Shown here one piece after another: positions 22,676-35,472 of a stretch of DNA of 64,000 nt. The notes below the pieces were generated by a model. It was not told the origin of the DNA. It did not search any database and saw only the letters and a list, made by a program, of their open reading frames with translations. The position numbers and the translations under genes are program-made. The stretch's first letter is position 1, and every line of letters starts with the position of its first letter. The stretch lies in contig JBANDB010000007.1 in NCBI GenBank assembly GCA_037576215.1, positions 2,759,001 to 2,823,000 on the forward strand. The letters run 5' to 3'. Source of the stretch: Armillaria gallica. Its lineage: Eukaryota > Basidiomycota > Agaricomycetes > Agaricales > Physalacriaceae.

Positions 22676-22797
22676 AAAAAGCTTCACAACACTCGCTGTC
22701 CGGTATTGAGGAAGGCGTGTGTGGCGATCCTCTGGCGGGGAACCGAGCCCAACGAGGGGAAGCAACGAGGCCGAAGTTCTCGGATAGGCCATCGGTG
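22676..22797 (-). ncRNA. tRNA-headed hairpin module 2d
   Basis: This copy of module 1d has a degraded B box (GGGCTCGGTTCCC), a weak stem and a T5 run kept. It is less convincing than its syntenic partners at 5,261 and 35,816. Confidence 0.35.
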
Positions 22798-23168
22798 AGT
22801 TTATGGCCGTCCTACGATGGTCTATATCACAGCCGACCTATCACGTATGCAAAGAGACGCCGGAAGTTGAGGCTGGTACCATGAAGCTTGAAGAGGATCG
22901 GAGCGAGAAAAGAAGGACGAGGCTCCCTGAATTAAAAGAATGGGGTGAGATGAGCTGGATGGACACGAAATGAAGAGATGAAACATACTCATTCTGATTA
23001 CAGTGCAATACCTCTCGAAAGAATCAAACGTATGGGACCGGAGTCATCTGGGGCAAGAATTTGTGATTGATACTGGCCGTGTTGACGCCGAAGGGATACA
23101 AAGAATGACTGGACTTTGGACGTCGAGCCAGAAATTAGAACAACGGAGAAAGGATTTTAGTCCTGGAC

Positions 23169-23291
23169 AAAAACAATGCACAACACACGTCCTCTTCATA
23201 GGGAGGGCGCGCGCTGCGATCCCTCTTGCTGAGAATCGAACCCAGCTCGTGGAGCGAATGACACGCGTCGCCAATATGCCAACAGAGAGTT
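23169..23291 (-). ncRNA. tRNA-headed hairpin module 2e
   Basis: The B box is GGGTTCGATTCTC, the A box is TGGCATATTGG, and a six-pair stem with one G-T wobble (gtcctc/gagggc) is followed by a T5 run. The upstream box is at about 23,326-23,340. Confidence 0.5.
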
Positions 23292-23309
23292 GACGGAATG
23301 AAGCATCGT

Positions 23310-24250
23310 TTGCATTACATGTCATTGTTTATGTAAACGAGCAAGCTCATCGACGTTGTGCCCCATGCCCAGGGTCAATCAAGTCGATACGGAAAAGTGA
23401 TGATGAGTCGAAAGACGGATAGAAAGTATTGTTAAAAAGATAATCCGTAATGATGGCTCGTTTCAACAGCAATGGTTGCCTGATATAGTGGAGATAATCC
23501 CCGTATAGATCTTGGATATGGCGCGGGGATGCCGTCGATGGCGACTGATATTCTTGCACGGCTCAGGTCTCGAGCGAGCGAGCGAGGGATGCGACGTTGC
23601 GAAACATGTCCAGAAGATGCACGGATGTTCGGTTTCGCATGAGACTCGTACGTCTGTGAGGGAACACGGCGACAAGGAATAATGGCGATCTGTGGTGTCT
23701 GAAGCTTGGTGGTGCTTTTGTGGAATCCACGATACGGTCTTGTTACATGCGCCACTCTGGGAACATTGCTCGAGAGTCGAAAGCCCTGAAAAAGCGAGTC
23801 CGATAGATGCTGCGCTATTGGAGTCCTAGATGATCAGGAAGGCACCCGTTCTTTCGTTCTATGGACGTCAGCGGTGGGTCGAACTGCGGGGGTCCCTCAG
23901 CCCTGGTTTCTCCTGCTTCTCCGGATCCTCCTCCTGGTCCTTTAAATACGATATGCGGATGTATGGGCTGATGAAAAGTTTGAGTAGATCATATATCTAC
24001 GAGATTGGGGGTCAGTTCGAAGTTTGTTCGTGAAAGGGAGACATAGGCACACACGCACAGTCGCCGGTATAGCATCGGTCATCTCAGAGGCAACCTATAC
24101 GGGATGCTAGTCGATGCGATTACATGACGTAGGCGCGCGAGTGCGTGGGTGTCAGGCTGGGAGAATTGCAGGTTGATTCCACCAGATAGAATCAGCTAAT
24201 TCACCTTCCATCGCAGAAGAATCAATAGTCTGTATCCGCGCGTCAATCAA
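23310..24250. repeat. Repeat block S, copy 2 (unit 2)
   Basis: This is the counterpart of 5,930-6,780. Frames are broken at different places than in copy 1. No gene is called. Confidence 0.5.
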
Positions 24251-24570
24251 GCGAGGATGATAGGATCATGACGGACTGACGCTCTGTAGGATATTGGTTT
24301 GTTCGGGATGTCGTCTGGAGCGAGGGCCATGGAGAATGAGTGACGCGTCTAAGCCAGGAGTATTATGATCTCCATAAACGGGAGCGTTGAGACGGCCGAG
24401 AAGTGGAAAACATACGGAGATGGTCGATGTGCGGATACATACACAGGAACGGTCCGGAGTCCGATAGTCTGAACTGTCGACCGTGGGAATAGTTTTTGCC
24501 TCCCGCGCGCTCATCGACATCCTCTAAGCACGTCAATGTATCACTGGCGTCATCGCAAACCCACCTGAAT
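24250..24570. repeat. Spacer shared between units (unit 2)
   Basis: This is the counterpart of 6,780-7,040, with the 'ggtccggagtccgatagtct' variant. Nothing else is seen. Confidence 0.45.
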
Positions 24571-26060
24571 CGACCACGACTTCTTCGGATACTTCCCTCA
24601 TGCATTAAACCCCGTCTACATACACCTCCCTGCCGTCCCTCTCTGGAGTACAACACAGACGCTTCTTGGTGCGTAATCCATTCTCAGGTGCTTATATGCT
24701 GTTGATATAATCCTTAGTATGCATCATCACTTCACCTATCTATCACGCTCTTTGAATTGTCAGCACAACTCAGCCTGGCCTTATCAACGCTCGTCGCAAC
24801 GGACTCTAGACATTGCATCCGCAGACTTGACTAATGCTCTTCGGCTCTCGAGCTACCATGGCTCAGGACTTCTGCAACCCTCATGAAAGAGCGTCTCATT
24901 CATCGTGAGTGCGTTGTTGGCCTACTGATATATTTTCATTGACCCACTTTTAGGCGGGTTTCCCTCGTCTTATTATAGTTCCTCCTCCTGTTGGCCTTCG
25001 TCTTCGTATCTATGATATCCGATGATGCCCGCTCGTATGCTTGATTCTGGATCTCATCATTTTCGGCGCGCAAGGAAGATTGGACTGGGGATTGTGGGAG
25101 GTATGCTCTCTTTTTACACACACCGCATTTTCTCACTGATCAAACCACGTCGTTCAGGATGCTTGGCTCATGCGTGTCATGAAGTACGTCAAGAATCGAC
25201 ATCGACTGGCGTACTACGCAGAATTCGCAACCAGTTAGTATACGGCACAGATGGCCATCTCGTGGGTTCGGGGTGCGTCCATTCTCCCATGGATGTTTCC
25301 ATTTGGAACTAATCAATGCCGCGATGTTGGTAGACTCGTATTCATTGCCCGTTCCTTCATCGACCATACTCATCTTGCCGCTGGACGCTACCATCGACCT
25401 GCAAAGCACAACCATCAAGACTATCCGTTCATCTTGCGGGACATCGACTATCCCCTCACCTTGACGGATGACGACCCTTCAAGCACGCGCCATTTCTGGT
25501 ACGCGACTCTGGAGGCAGTGCTGGCGTCGCCAGTTCAGAGAAAAGACGGCGCGCGTCCTGTGTATCCCTACCCTCTGCAGCACATTCAAGTGATTCTCCT
25601 GAAAACTATACACGAATTGGACCTTGCGAACATACGTATTGTTGCTTCGCAGACGTTTCTGCAGATGGGAGACCAAGGTTGATACTCAGCGTAATCGAGC
25701 GTTGTCGGCACAAAGTACCCTCGTAGAGTGTACCCCATTCTCTTAAACTGCACTCCCTGATTGATTGGCAAATTTAGGTGCGCGGACATGTCTTTTACGT
25801 GTCTCTATGGACACACACGATTTCAGCCTAGACGGGCTCTCAATTTTCAAGGAAGTTCTGCCGGTTAGCTTTCATTATGCTCTACTACTTGGTTATTCAC
25901 TGACAGCCCATTAGAGTTTCCAGGTTCACCGAAATCAGCGGGCATCCCGCTTGGCTCTTAATTGCGACGAGTCACTCTGGAATCGGTTCAAGGCTGTATC
26001 GCTAGTGTGAGGCCTCCAAGTTTCCGCTACACCTCCTTGCCTACCTTAAAGCTGCGGCAC
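24570..26060. repeat. Repeat block P, copy 3 (unit 2)
   Basis: This is the counterpart of 1,270-2,860 and 7,040-8,720. The frame at 25,251-25,682 keeps DYPLTLTDDD and FWYATLEAVLASPVQRKDG, matching copy 2 but with other breaks. It is a dead coding relic of unknown kind. Confidence 0.55.
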
Positions 26061-26960
26061 CGAGCCTTCAAGCCCACAGCAGTCCGCTCTTGAACTCGGA
26101 GCAACTTGCGAGCTCTAAAAGGCATTGCTCCCCCAATCATTACTTTCTGATGTTGTGTATCTAAGTTTTGCGGCTTTTTCCCGTCTACTGCTGAAACACT
26201 AGAAGGCGAATTCTAGATGTTCGGGACGACGACTTGGACTAATGGATCTCCCTCGAGGTCCTGAAGCACGACGATGCCTGCATTACAGCCATCCCTGTTT
26301 TCTCTGCATCTCGAAATTTCCCCAAAACCGTGTTAATCTCCCTTTCCACTTCTCTTCTTCAATGCTAGTTTTCGTATCACTTCAGTTCTTGTGAGCTCGA
26401 GGCATCTTTCGAGTTTTCTCGACCTTGTCCGTCAAGTTACAGCTCTTTTCCGTGCCCCCCTACTTCGCGTTCCTCCAGTCCACTTTAGCACCAAACAGAG
26501 TTTGACAGAGCTGCATCAGCTTTGACTGACGGGGCTGTCATATTGTCGCCAGACTTTGGGATCTCTCCAAATCGCGATAATCAGGGCTGGATCGAATTTC
26601 TCTTAGCTCACAAGAAGTGGGGCACGGGTGTACAAGGGACGGGAATCGTTTGGACGACGATCGTAATCCATGACTCGGAAACTACGTGTGATGGCTTGAG
26701 GAAGGAGGTATGACCCAGCATGTCTTTGTGGACTATCGGGTGACACGGCCGGTACACTCGTAGCCAGGTACGGTAGTTTGTTGATTCTCGTTTGCAAACG
26801 AGCTTACACCTCTTTTTGCTACTAGACATTCTGCATCTATATCATGTGGTATTTGACGACAAGTTTGATGAATATATCATCCTTCGAGAAACGGGTCTGT
26901 TCGTCACCCGCCATCGTTGTTTGCCGAAGGTTTAAGGCCTGTGCTCAGAAATACTGCCTT
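26060..26960. repeat. Repeat block Q, copy 2 (unit 2)
   Basis: This is the counterpart of 8,720-9,640. It keeps WIEFLLAHKKWG and ILHLYHVVFDDKFDEYIIL in different frames. No family is recognised. Confidence 0.5.
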
Positions 26961-27355
26961 TGTATCAAAAGTATCGATTCACAACGAATGTTTTGTTTTA
27001 TGACGTTGGTGGTCGCTCAAAGACATTATAAAAAATACAACTTGTCCTTCACCGCTGGTGTCATTCAAGAGGTAACTGCTGCGTTAATTCCAAGCACAGA
27101 TCCGAAATGGGCGTACCGCGACAGATGCCTTTGTACATAGTCTCGGACGTTGTGAACCAAACCCCGTGTACCACCGCTTGCTGCGCCTTTATTGTAATCG
27201 GATCATCAATAACAAGTAATAGCCCAGCAGATTAGGAAGCACTAGAACGTACCTCGCGACGCTAACTGCTCGTAATGGCGCCATGAGCGGCACAGGCCCA
27301 TGTATCCAGTGAATGGCTATCTCCGAAGGCGACCAGTTCAGACGTGCAAGGGCTA
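26960..27355. other. Unit 2 spacer without gene
   Basis: Only the short frame 26,844-27,140 enters here, and nothing matches it in units 1 or 3. I see no conserved coding, module or repeat edge in this stretch. Confidence 0.4.
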
Positions 27356-27473
27356 AAAACATGCAACATGCGGCCTCTTGCTGCATATGTTGCAATTGCT
27401 CTGACCTGGAGATCGATCATCGAACCCAGAAACGGTACATAGACACTTCCCCGGTACACCATCAGATGCTTTA
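27355..27473 (-). ncRNA. tRNA-headed hairpin module 2g
   Basis: The minus strand shows the A box TGATGGTGT, B-box-like GGTTCGATGATC, then a stem unlike the others in sequence (gcaacat 27,363-27,369 with atgttgc 27,387-27,393, plus a further GC pair) but at the same place, and a T5 run. The same layout with a different stem sequence supports structure over sequence. The upstream box is at about 27,521-27,537. Confidence 0.5.
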
Positions 27474-27789
27474 GAAGGCACCTGCAGTGGGTTCTATTAC
27501 TCGTCAAGCTTCAAGAGTTGTTCGTCGTTTATGTAAACCCAGTTGCGGTGGCACACCACAGAGCGTCGACTCAGCCGATGAATATCCAGGAAGGTCGTAG
27601 AAAATTTACTGCACTCGAAGATTAGAGAGGGGAGAATGAAGTCCAAAAGGAAATTCTGCGATAGATATGGCTCCAGTGGCGCGACATGCTGCTCTACGCG
27701 TACAGAACGCTCCGATCGAGAGGATTGGTTTACTGCAGACACATAAGCATATCCTTGAATTGACAATGGGCGGTTGGACCTCTGAGTAT

Positions 27790-28990
27790 CAGAAAACACA
27801 CAGAAAGAAGTTGGTGGGCGAGTCGAGCAGCGGACCGGATAAACCCGGACTTCCTTGTCCGAGTCGTTGACCTTGATCATGACGTTGCTTTTGCTTTCAT
27901 TGGCATTCGATTTCCTCCGCCTCTTACGGCGAGTCAGCATAATCAACCCTTGATGTACTACCGCTACAATGTATAAACACCGTTCCATACTGTCCAGAGA
28001 CCAGCAGAAGAAAAATCGACACGTTCAAATTATTGTTCGAGCGAGTGCCACGTTCTTTCCGTTCTGCATCGTACGAGGCTAGAGATAATCTTGCACGACC
28101 GCCATCATTCTGATAACTATACTGTTTTATTGACGTGCTTGTAGCTGTTCCTGCAATACCCCCATCCCTCCGTATCACCTGTTCTCATTGGCACTGATCA
28201 GTCATCGTTGATGTTCAGGAACGTGATGGTGACGCGCATGCCTATACGTTATTGGGAATTGCAGGAACCCAAGCTCACCGCTACTCGTCTGCCATTTCAA
28301 CGAGCTCACCGCTCGCCCGGTATATCGAGGCTCATGTTGTTGAATGGACGACTCCAAAAGAAGTTCATGATATTTTGGAAAAACCTACATTCCGCTCTTC
28401 TTTTACAGTCCGGTGGCGGCATACAATCAAAGTGTCGGCGCGCTGGGACTGTCCTCGTCACAGAGTCGTTGAGACCAACAGTATCATGCCTTGCGCTTCA
28501 TGCACCTTCCACATATCCGCGTTTCTTCATTTTATTGGTCGGTTAGGAGGCATTCCTCGCTTCTACTCTTCATCGAGATGTCTGCGGAACGGGTTACAAA
28601 GTGACCCTCGTTGCCGAGGAGTCACTCCTCCCTTGGCTTCGACCGCGTCCAGCAATTTGTAGGCTAGGGGCAGGAAAAAATAATGCAGCTGCGAGACTTG
28701 GATGGGAAAGCGATACATTAAAGGTGAGTGCAGTTCGCTACGACCACGCTTGACGCCTAATATCTGACAATTGATCAAGATCCCGAGAACACCTTCATGC
28801 CATCCTCAACATGAAGATAATACCTCTCTCTTCAGGTGGGTAGCATTTACTCCGTCCTCAAAGTATGCGAGATGGATGCTGGGATTTTTCTTCACAGAGA
28901 TGACCTGAGCACGGCGGCATAGTACCGTGTTTCATCTTCATAACACCTTGTCCGCATAGTCATCGAACATCCAAAGTTTTCCTTTCTTAT
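27790..28990. repeat. Repeat block R, copy 4 (unit 2, NLR side)
   Basis: This is the counterpart of 10,490-11,640 and 40,960-42,090, more diverged and about 100-200 bp different in length. It includes the 'ggaccggataaacccggact' opening. No gene is called. Confidence 0.55.
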
Positions 28991-29497
28991 AATCGCCCTG
29001 TTTTCACCACAAAATCGAATTCCTTGACCGGCATCTGTCTGATCTTAAGGGGTAACACGGTATTAAGCTCTTTTCGCGATTTATTCGAATGATGACCCGG
29101 CAGCTGTGGCATGCTCAAGTTCCTCACAAAGACTTGATATTGGTGGGCGTTTGCGGGGCAGACCGAACATGCTGAAGGTGGGGAGAGAATTCCCAGTTTG
29201 TCGGTGATCCCCCGATAGCTACCCATTGATTGCCGCCCGAAGGGCTTGGCCTTCGCGTAATATCTTCGAAGTGCAGTTTATACTGCTCGGAAAAACGGAA
29301 TGACATTGCCCTTAACAGCAGACCACCGAGGTAGCTGGCATCGAGTCATGGCTATGCGGTTTTCTTTCGCTAGGCAGTGCATACAGCATCTTCTCATCAA
29401 AGTCGAAGCAATGATGCCGTAAGGCACTCATCTGCCGCGTGGTGTACATATGTACAGCACCTTCTCTTCTACTGTACCTCCATCGTCGAGCATTGGG
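28990..29497. promoter_or_regulatory. 5' region of NLR-B
   Basis: This is a shorter and more diverged version of the region in front of NLR-A and NLR-C. It is inferred to hold the promoter. No individual motif can be assigned. Confidence 0.35.
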
Positions 29498-32400
29498 ATG
29501 GACAAACGGTGAGCCCTTTGATTATAGTTTCTAGAATCACTTTTGCTCATGAAATGGTAGATATCGCTTTCGTCGGATCAAAGGTACAGTTACTTCTACT
29601 TTCATATTCATAGTCTTTTCACTAAGCGCCATTATGACCTAGCTATCGAACTACTGAACCTGCCCCCACAATCGGATAAGCGGTCGTATTATCTCAAGAT
29701 CTTTATGGGAAATGTCTACGAAAAGACCAAGACGTACAAGGTGAAGAAGAAAGACCGCGGGACAACCTTGACACCCAGATGGACACTCAATCTTGATCTG
29801 TAAGGGCACCAACATACCACTTGAATCCTAGCTCATCGCATGTCCAGAAGAGGCATCAACGAATCTGAGAGATTTCAGGTAGAAGTATACTGCCGTCGGG
29901 GCAAGGGAGAGTATCAGTGCCTCGGCTTTTGTGGAGCGTCGATCCAGGATATTTTGATTGGCGAAACCGACAGTGAGTATCTGTAACCAGCATTATTAGT
30001 TTTCCCTCGGTATCTAAAAATTGCTGCTAGTTATCGCCATGTCCATCTGCAGCAACTCTTCCTGCCCCAACGTCTCTTTAAAGATCTTCCGGGAAGGTAC
30101 CTCCGACTACTCTGCAATCACACAATCGGCAAGTGAGGACCAAGACATGTCAGCCGCACCCCAGAGCGGTCCATCGAATATCGTGGATCCCGAAAGTCAG
30201 GATACCTCAGACTTGTCGGGTCTGCAACCCGAGGAAATCTCTGCGAGGTCCGTGGAAGGTTATTGTGCAGCTGCAAGAAAAGTCGTTGAAGAAACCGTCG
30301 AGCCTACTGAACCCCCAGGGTGGATCTCCAGATTGATTGATGGTATTGATACTGTGGAGGGCATGATCGATGCAGTCAAGGACGTGAGCAGGTTCCTTGT
30401 GATCGAATTTTTGGTTCTAATCAAGCACTGCCAGCTACATCCTGCTGCCGCCATAGCATGGGGCATCATTTCCTCTTGTGTTACCGTAAGCATCAGCCTT
30501 CCTGGAAGCAGGAAGACTAGCTGACTATGTGTGGATAGGTCTTGAAACAAGCGACTGAACGAGATAAAACCGTACTTCGACTGTACAAAGCTATGATTAC
30601 GACTTACAAGGAGGCAAGCGACAACCGCCTGCTGTGGCGGCGAAAGCAGTTGGAGCCAATTTATAAAGCACTGTTCCAGACCACGAATGAGTGCGGGATG
30701 CTCGTCATGAGATATACGAACAAAAACCGCGTTAGTACGTCCATCGTTCAATTTCGGAAGGGCAATATCTAAGACCGATTTTTAGGACGTTTCGTTTCTC
30801 TAGACGTGTCTCAAAAAGCAGAAGAATTCATTCAAGGCTTTGCAAATTTGCGGGAGCAATTGGATTCGGGCGTAGCAAAGGATGCGCTAGTCGTGACACT
30901 GAGTGTCAAAGCCAATATTGATATGCTTAGTATGTCTCTTTGATCGACTCAGAAATGTGCGCTAAACGCAATCTGAGTAGGTATGGAGATGTCGCTTCAA
31001 AGGCTAAGGCCCGGAACAGAGCTTGGTCCCAAATCGACGTGTATGCCTGGCACGCGTGTGCAAACGATCAATGCCTTGTTTTCATGGATCGCGAAATGCA
31101 ACGATGACGTCCTTTGGTGTAGTGGTCTGGCGGGGACGGGCAAAAGCTCGGTTGTCGGCACCCTCTATGACCTTCTAAGCTTTCATCTGAGTCGCAGTCA
31201 GCTTGCCGCTTTCATTCGTTACGACAGGACAGAATACCGGAACTCGTCAGAACTCATCACGTCTATTGCGTACTCTTTGGGCATGTTCGATCAGCGCATA
31301 GGCAATGCCATCGCTAAGGCTTTAACTGCATCTCGTGCCGCAGTTAGAATGGCAGCATCCGGATCACATACCCGGTTTCGACTCCTTCTGCAGGAGCCAT
31401 TGGAGACGCTTCAGGAATTACGGGATGAGGGGCCGTTGGTTATCATCATTGACGGTCTTGATGAAAGCGATGTGTCGGAAGATTTGCTGCAGGTACTTGC
31501 ATATGGGTTTGGGCCAACACTGCCATTCATGCGGCTCATTGTCTCCAGTCGGCCCGAGGAAAAGATTTCTCGTGTTTTTAAGAAACGCCAGCATGGACTT
31601 TATCACTATCCATTGGATACATCCACGGATGAGGTGAAACACGACATACAGCACTTCATCCAGCAAAGGTTCGACAGCATTGAAGACAAACATGACTGGG
31701 GCATGTACAATGAACAAGATATTGTCACTCGGCTTGCGGAGCGGGCATGTGGGCTGTTCATATGGGCGGCCACAGTCTGTTCGTTCCTGTGCAGCCTTCC
31801 CAGTCTTCGGAGGCTCAATGCATTACTTGAAACCACTATTCCAGCAAATGCAATAGAGGCTCTGACGGTACTATATCGAACCGCACTGGATACCATCGTA
31901 TCGGAAGTATATGGACCGAAGGAAGATATCCGGCAATGCATTCGTGCAGTATTGGGTGCCCTGATTGTTCGCAAGGCCAACATGACGGTGCCTCTGCTTC
32001 CTAAGCTTGTTCTGCACGAAGGAGACCCTTCAGCGCAGCGGATTGTTGCCAAATTGGGAAGTGTAGTACAGGAAAGATCCGGGAACCTGGAGCTTATACA
32101 CAAATCATTCGACGATTTTCTCCAGGATTATGATAGATGCGGTGATGGATGGTTTATCGACGTCGAGCAGCATGGAAAGGAGCTTGCTCATCGATGTATG
32201 CTGTCCTTGAAGCTGTTTTTGGAAAATTGGAAGCCACACCATACTCATCTTATAGAAGACAAAGCTCAGCCTGCTCCTTCCTCTTTGGAGTACAACCCAA
32301 GGGTGAGGGTGCTGGAGCTATATTGTGATGTTCCATCCCACATTCGAGACTATGCTGTCCATGTTCTAGATTGGCATCTCGACGCCTTGATTGAGCTTGG

Positions 32401-34160
32401 GACTGACTCTTTCCGCCCCTTGTTCGAATATTGCTTCTTGCCCTGGGTCGAAATCTTTCATGTGTTCTCAAGCACATCAGATAGATATGAGTCTGTTGAA
32501 AATGTACTGCTCAAGGTGATTTCTCTGGTCAACGTAAGCTGTTCATGCTCTACATTTTGCTATGGCCTCATAATTCATTGTTGCTTCCATCTAGGCTGAA
32601 GATACAGACGAAAGCCTTCACACATATGTTTATCATGCCTTCATATTTTGGAACCGTATTGTTGACTTGGTAAGACAAGCTGAAGAGCGTGGGGACATAT
32701 ATGATACTGCATGGATCTACAACAATGCAATACCCCTTTCACCTACCGACAACTTCATTTGCAGAGACTGGAGGAAATACTGTGATATTGCTGTCTCCAC
32801 CCCCTCCCCTTTTGACAAGGAGCACCTGCTAGCATTTATACCTTGGGATATAAACGACACAATGAACTTTTCTGTATTTCAAGGCTCTCGGTATATTCAA
32901 TCTGAGTGCACCAAGCACTCTACCCTACATCCCAGTGACAACATTTCTGTGCTGTTCAATGTTGACACAGGGAGGACAGCAGAAGTACCACCTGTATCAA
33001 TGTTTTCAAGCCTCTTCCCCAATTTGCTACCATCATCAATGTTTTTACACCGCTTCCCTGACTTGCCACTATTATCTATCTGTCACTATCGAGTGATGGA
33101 TGCCAGTGTTCAGATCATTAAGCTCTGCTGGCTTAATGATAGCTCTGAGAGCATCCAGTGCTCTCATCATTACAAAGTCATTAAGAGGCATGACAGGCTT
33201 TGCCCTTCCCTACACCACAATAGTAGCCTTGATGATAATTGGGGCCATTACAAGGCTGACAATAATGACAGCAAGTCTGTATTCATCTCCATCCTCAATA
33301 CTCAGACCTCATGCTGTGACAATTATCTGTTGCTTGGGTGGAGTGACAATTGCTCTGATTTTCAATATGCACATGGATTAATCATTGTTGATAAGGTTGT
33401 AGGATTGATGCTTAAACTTGAGCCAGGCACTACTGGTTGCAAGAAATGGATAACCTTGGATGGCTGTGCAGATATCGAAGCTATTGAAGAGTTCAATGTG
33501 ATGCAGACTGGAGACTTCAGTTCTGCAAATCCCTGGAAGGGGAAACCATGGCACCAAAGAAAAAGGGGGTTCACTGTCATGGAAGATGGATCTAGATTAC
33601 TAGGATGGATGGCAGCCACAGATGGCATGATATTGTTACAAGAGTGGGAAACATCAACGGGTGACCTATGCTGTGAACACATATATGGCAGGTTATAGTC
33701 CACTCCATCAATGACAATATTGACCATTCGGGATGCAGGTTTTCCTGGTTTGAATCTTGATTGTGTTTCTCCCAATGACTCCGGTTTCTATATGTCACCC
33801 AACGGCTCAAAGGTCGCCATCACTGATTTCAATCAGCAGAAGATATGCATATGGGAAATCACGCCGGGATCAGGTACAGATATCACGAACCCTATAGCAG
33901 TGTTTGAAAATGGGCAATTCTTGCGGTGGTTTCCTGATAGTAAGAGAATTGCTTACCATCGAGAGTACACCGAATGCCATAGCGATTTTAAAGGGCAATG
34001 TTATGATCTTGTTGTTCAATGCCCTGCAGGCAAACAGAGTATAACGATTCACCGTTTCTATGGATATGATCTAACCAATATCTTCATCACTGCCGATGGG
34101 TCTAGGCTGATTACTCAGAGCGAACGGTCATTCATGGCATGGGATGTTTCGGATGCATAG
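29498..34160 (+). CDS. NLR-B: C2-NACHT-propeller NTPase, intact, 1,366 aa
   Basis: This is a paralogue of NLR-A with the same eleven exons: 29,498-29,508, 29,561-29,583, 29,643-29,799, 29,848-29,972, 30,031-30,383, 30,435-30,485, 30,539-30,734, 30,786-30,929, 30,981-32,533, 32,595-33,660 and 33,739-34,160. All phases agree and no internal stop is present. The C2-like part is residues about 12-106 (KTKTYKVKKKDRG; GASIQDILIGE), the helical motif LHPAAAIAWGIISS about 224-237, Walker A GLAGTGKS (402-409) and Walker B VIIIDGLDESD. Exon 10 is 165 nt longer than in NLR-A because of added Ser/Leu/Pro-rich and Asn/Asp-rich stretches and about 30 extra residues before GFTVMEDGSRLLG. That same exon is strikingly poor in CpG, unlike the NACHT exon. 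It is probably functional; expression is unknown. Confidence 0.85.
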
Positions 34161-34600
34161 AATATCAGTCTGTATATATGCATGAAATTTGCTGAATGTT
34201 ATTAAATGTTGAGCATACAGTACTTCCTGAAGGTAGGGCACAATCCGATTCTCTAAAAATAAGATAAAAAAGACGTGCATCTCTGAATATCAAGCTGAGC
34301 TCGGACACGATGATGGCAAGCATTAACTCATCATATGGGGCATATAGACAGAAGCAGAGCATATATACACCCAAGTTCGCAGCAAGCTCAGGTGGTATTG
34401 CAAAAGTAGTCACCGGAGTTTATTTAAGCAGTGGTTGTCCTACATCGTGTGTAAGCACAAGGAAACAGACCAGACCAGGTAGGAAACAAACTTGTGGCGT
34501 GATGCATTGATGCTTTAATGGTCGTCCTCTCATCCGTCAGCCAAGTGGCCGTCAGATAGTCTCCCCTATTAGGCAGAGGCGAGATTTGAAATAGAGCTGT
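34161..34600. repeat. 3' flank of NLR-B, start of unit 3
   Basis: The flank diverges from the other units a few tens of bases after the stop and rejoins them near 34,420 ('aagcagtggttgtcc'). The main body of the eS6 relic is deleted here. Confidence 0.45.
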
Positions 34601-34730
34601 CAGACAACAGATGGACATGGGAGGAGCATCCCCCATTCATCGAGAACCCTTTTAGTCATTTCTTCCAGTAATCTGGAAGACATATCCCTTGAGCTTTTCA
34701 GGAATGCTTCGACTTGGGGCATTGAGATCT
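34600..34730 (-). pseudogene. RPS6: Ribosomal protein eS6 pseudogene, copy 4 (fragment)
   Basis: Only the N-terminal side is left. The minus strand reads LKGYVFQITGRND then a stop, matching the LKGYIFRITGGND region of eS6. The central and C-terminal exons seen in copies 1, 3 and 5 are missing by deletion. Confidence 0.6.
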
Positions 34731-34779
34731 TTAATGGCACAATGATATAGCCATGCATTGTAAATGAGCGTCTGACCGC

Positions 34780-35040
34780 TGGGTATGAGTATCAGAGAGA
34801 AGTCGGTGGTTCATGGGAGAGGTGCAAAACCGGATAAACCCGGGCTTCTGTCTTTGCTTTTGCTTTCTCTGGCATCCCGTTTCCTGAGTCTTCAGCGCTT
34901 CAGCTCTCATATTATAGCAAATTATACTCTGCTGTATGGTTACATCGCACATACCGTCAAAATAATCGCAGGAGAAAAGCACATACATGCTCAAATTTGC
35001 ATTGTTTGAGCAAGAGCGAGGTTCTTTCCTCGCCGTACGA
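34780..35040. repeat. Repeat block R, copy 5 (truncated, unit 3)
   Basis: Only the first 250 bp of block R are present, opening with the 'accggataaacccgggcttc' variant, before the sequence jumps to the module region. The body of block R and modules a and b are missing in this unit. Confidence 0.5.
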
Positions 35041-35353
35041 CACCACGACTTGAGGCAATCTTGTACTGCTGCGAGGACCTCGGCTTACACGAAGGTGACA
35101 CTGATACGATAGTACTGTGAACGCACATGCAGCCTCCTTTTCTGGCTCTGCAGAGTCAAGTACCCCATCGCGCCATAATTTACCTTTGCTGGAAGTGGGA
35201 GCCTCCATACTCGATTTGAAGAGGGACTGGAATCCACAAGGGGAACGAGAATCTATAAGGTTACCCTGGCAGATAAATGAACTGAACTAGAATTGACATT
35301 TAAAAAGCTTACGGTCCAAGGGTTGAATCGGGGAGGAAGTGATCCCTCCAAGC

Positions 35354-35472
35354 AAAAGGTCTCGCAACACACACCCTCCCGTTCTTGGGAGGGCGTGCGC
35401 TCCGATCTCTCTGGCTAGGAGTCGAACCCAACCATTGCAGCCCGCGCCTCGCTGATATGCCACCAGAGAGCT
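35354..35472 (-). ncRNA. tRNA-headed hairpin module 3c
   Basis: The B box is GGGTTCGACTCC on the minus strand. A perfect 7-bp stem (35,374-35,380 with 35,387-35,393) is followed by a T4 run. The upstream box is at about 35,514-35,528. Confidence 0.5.
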
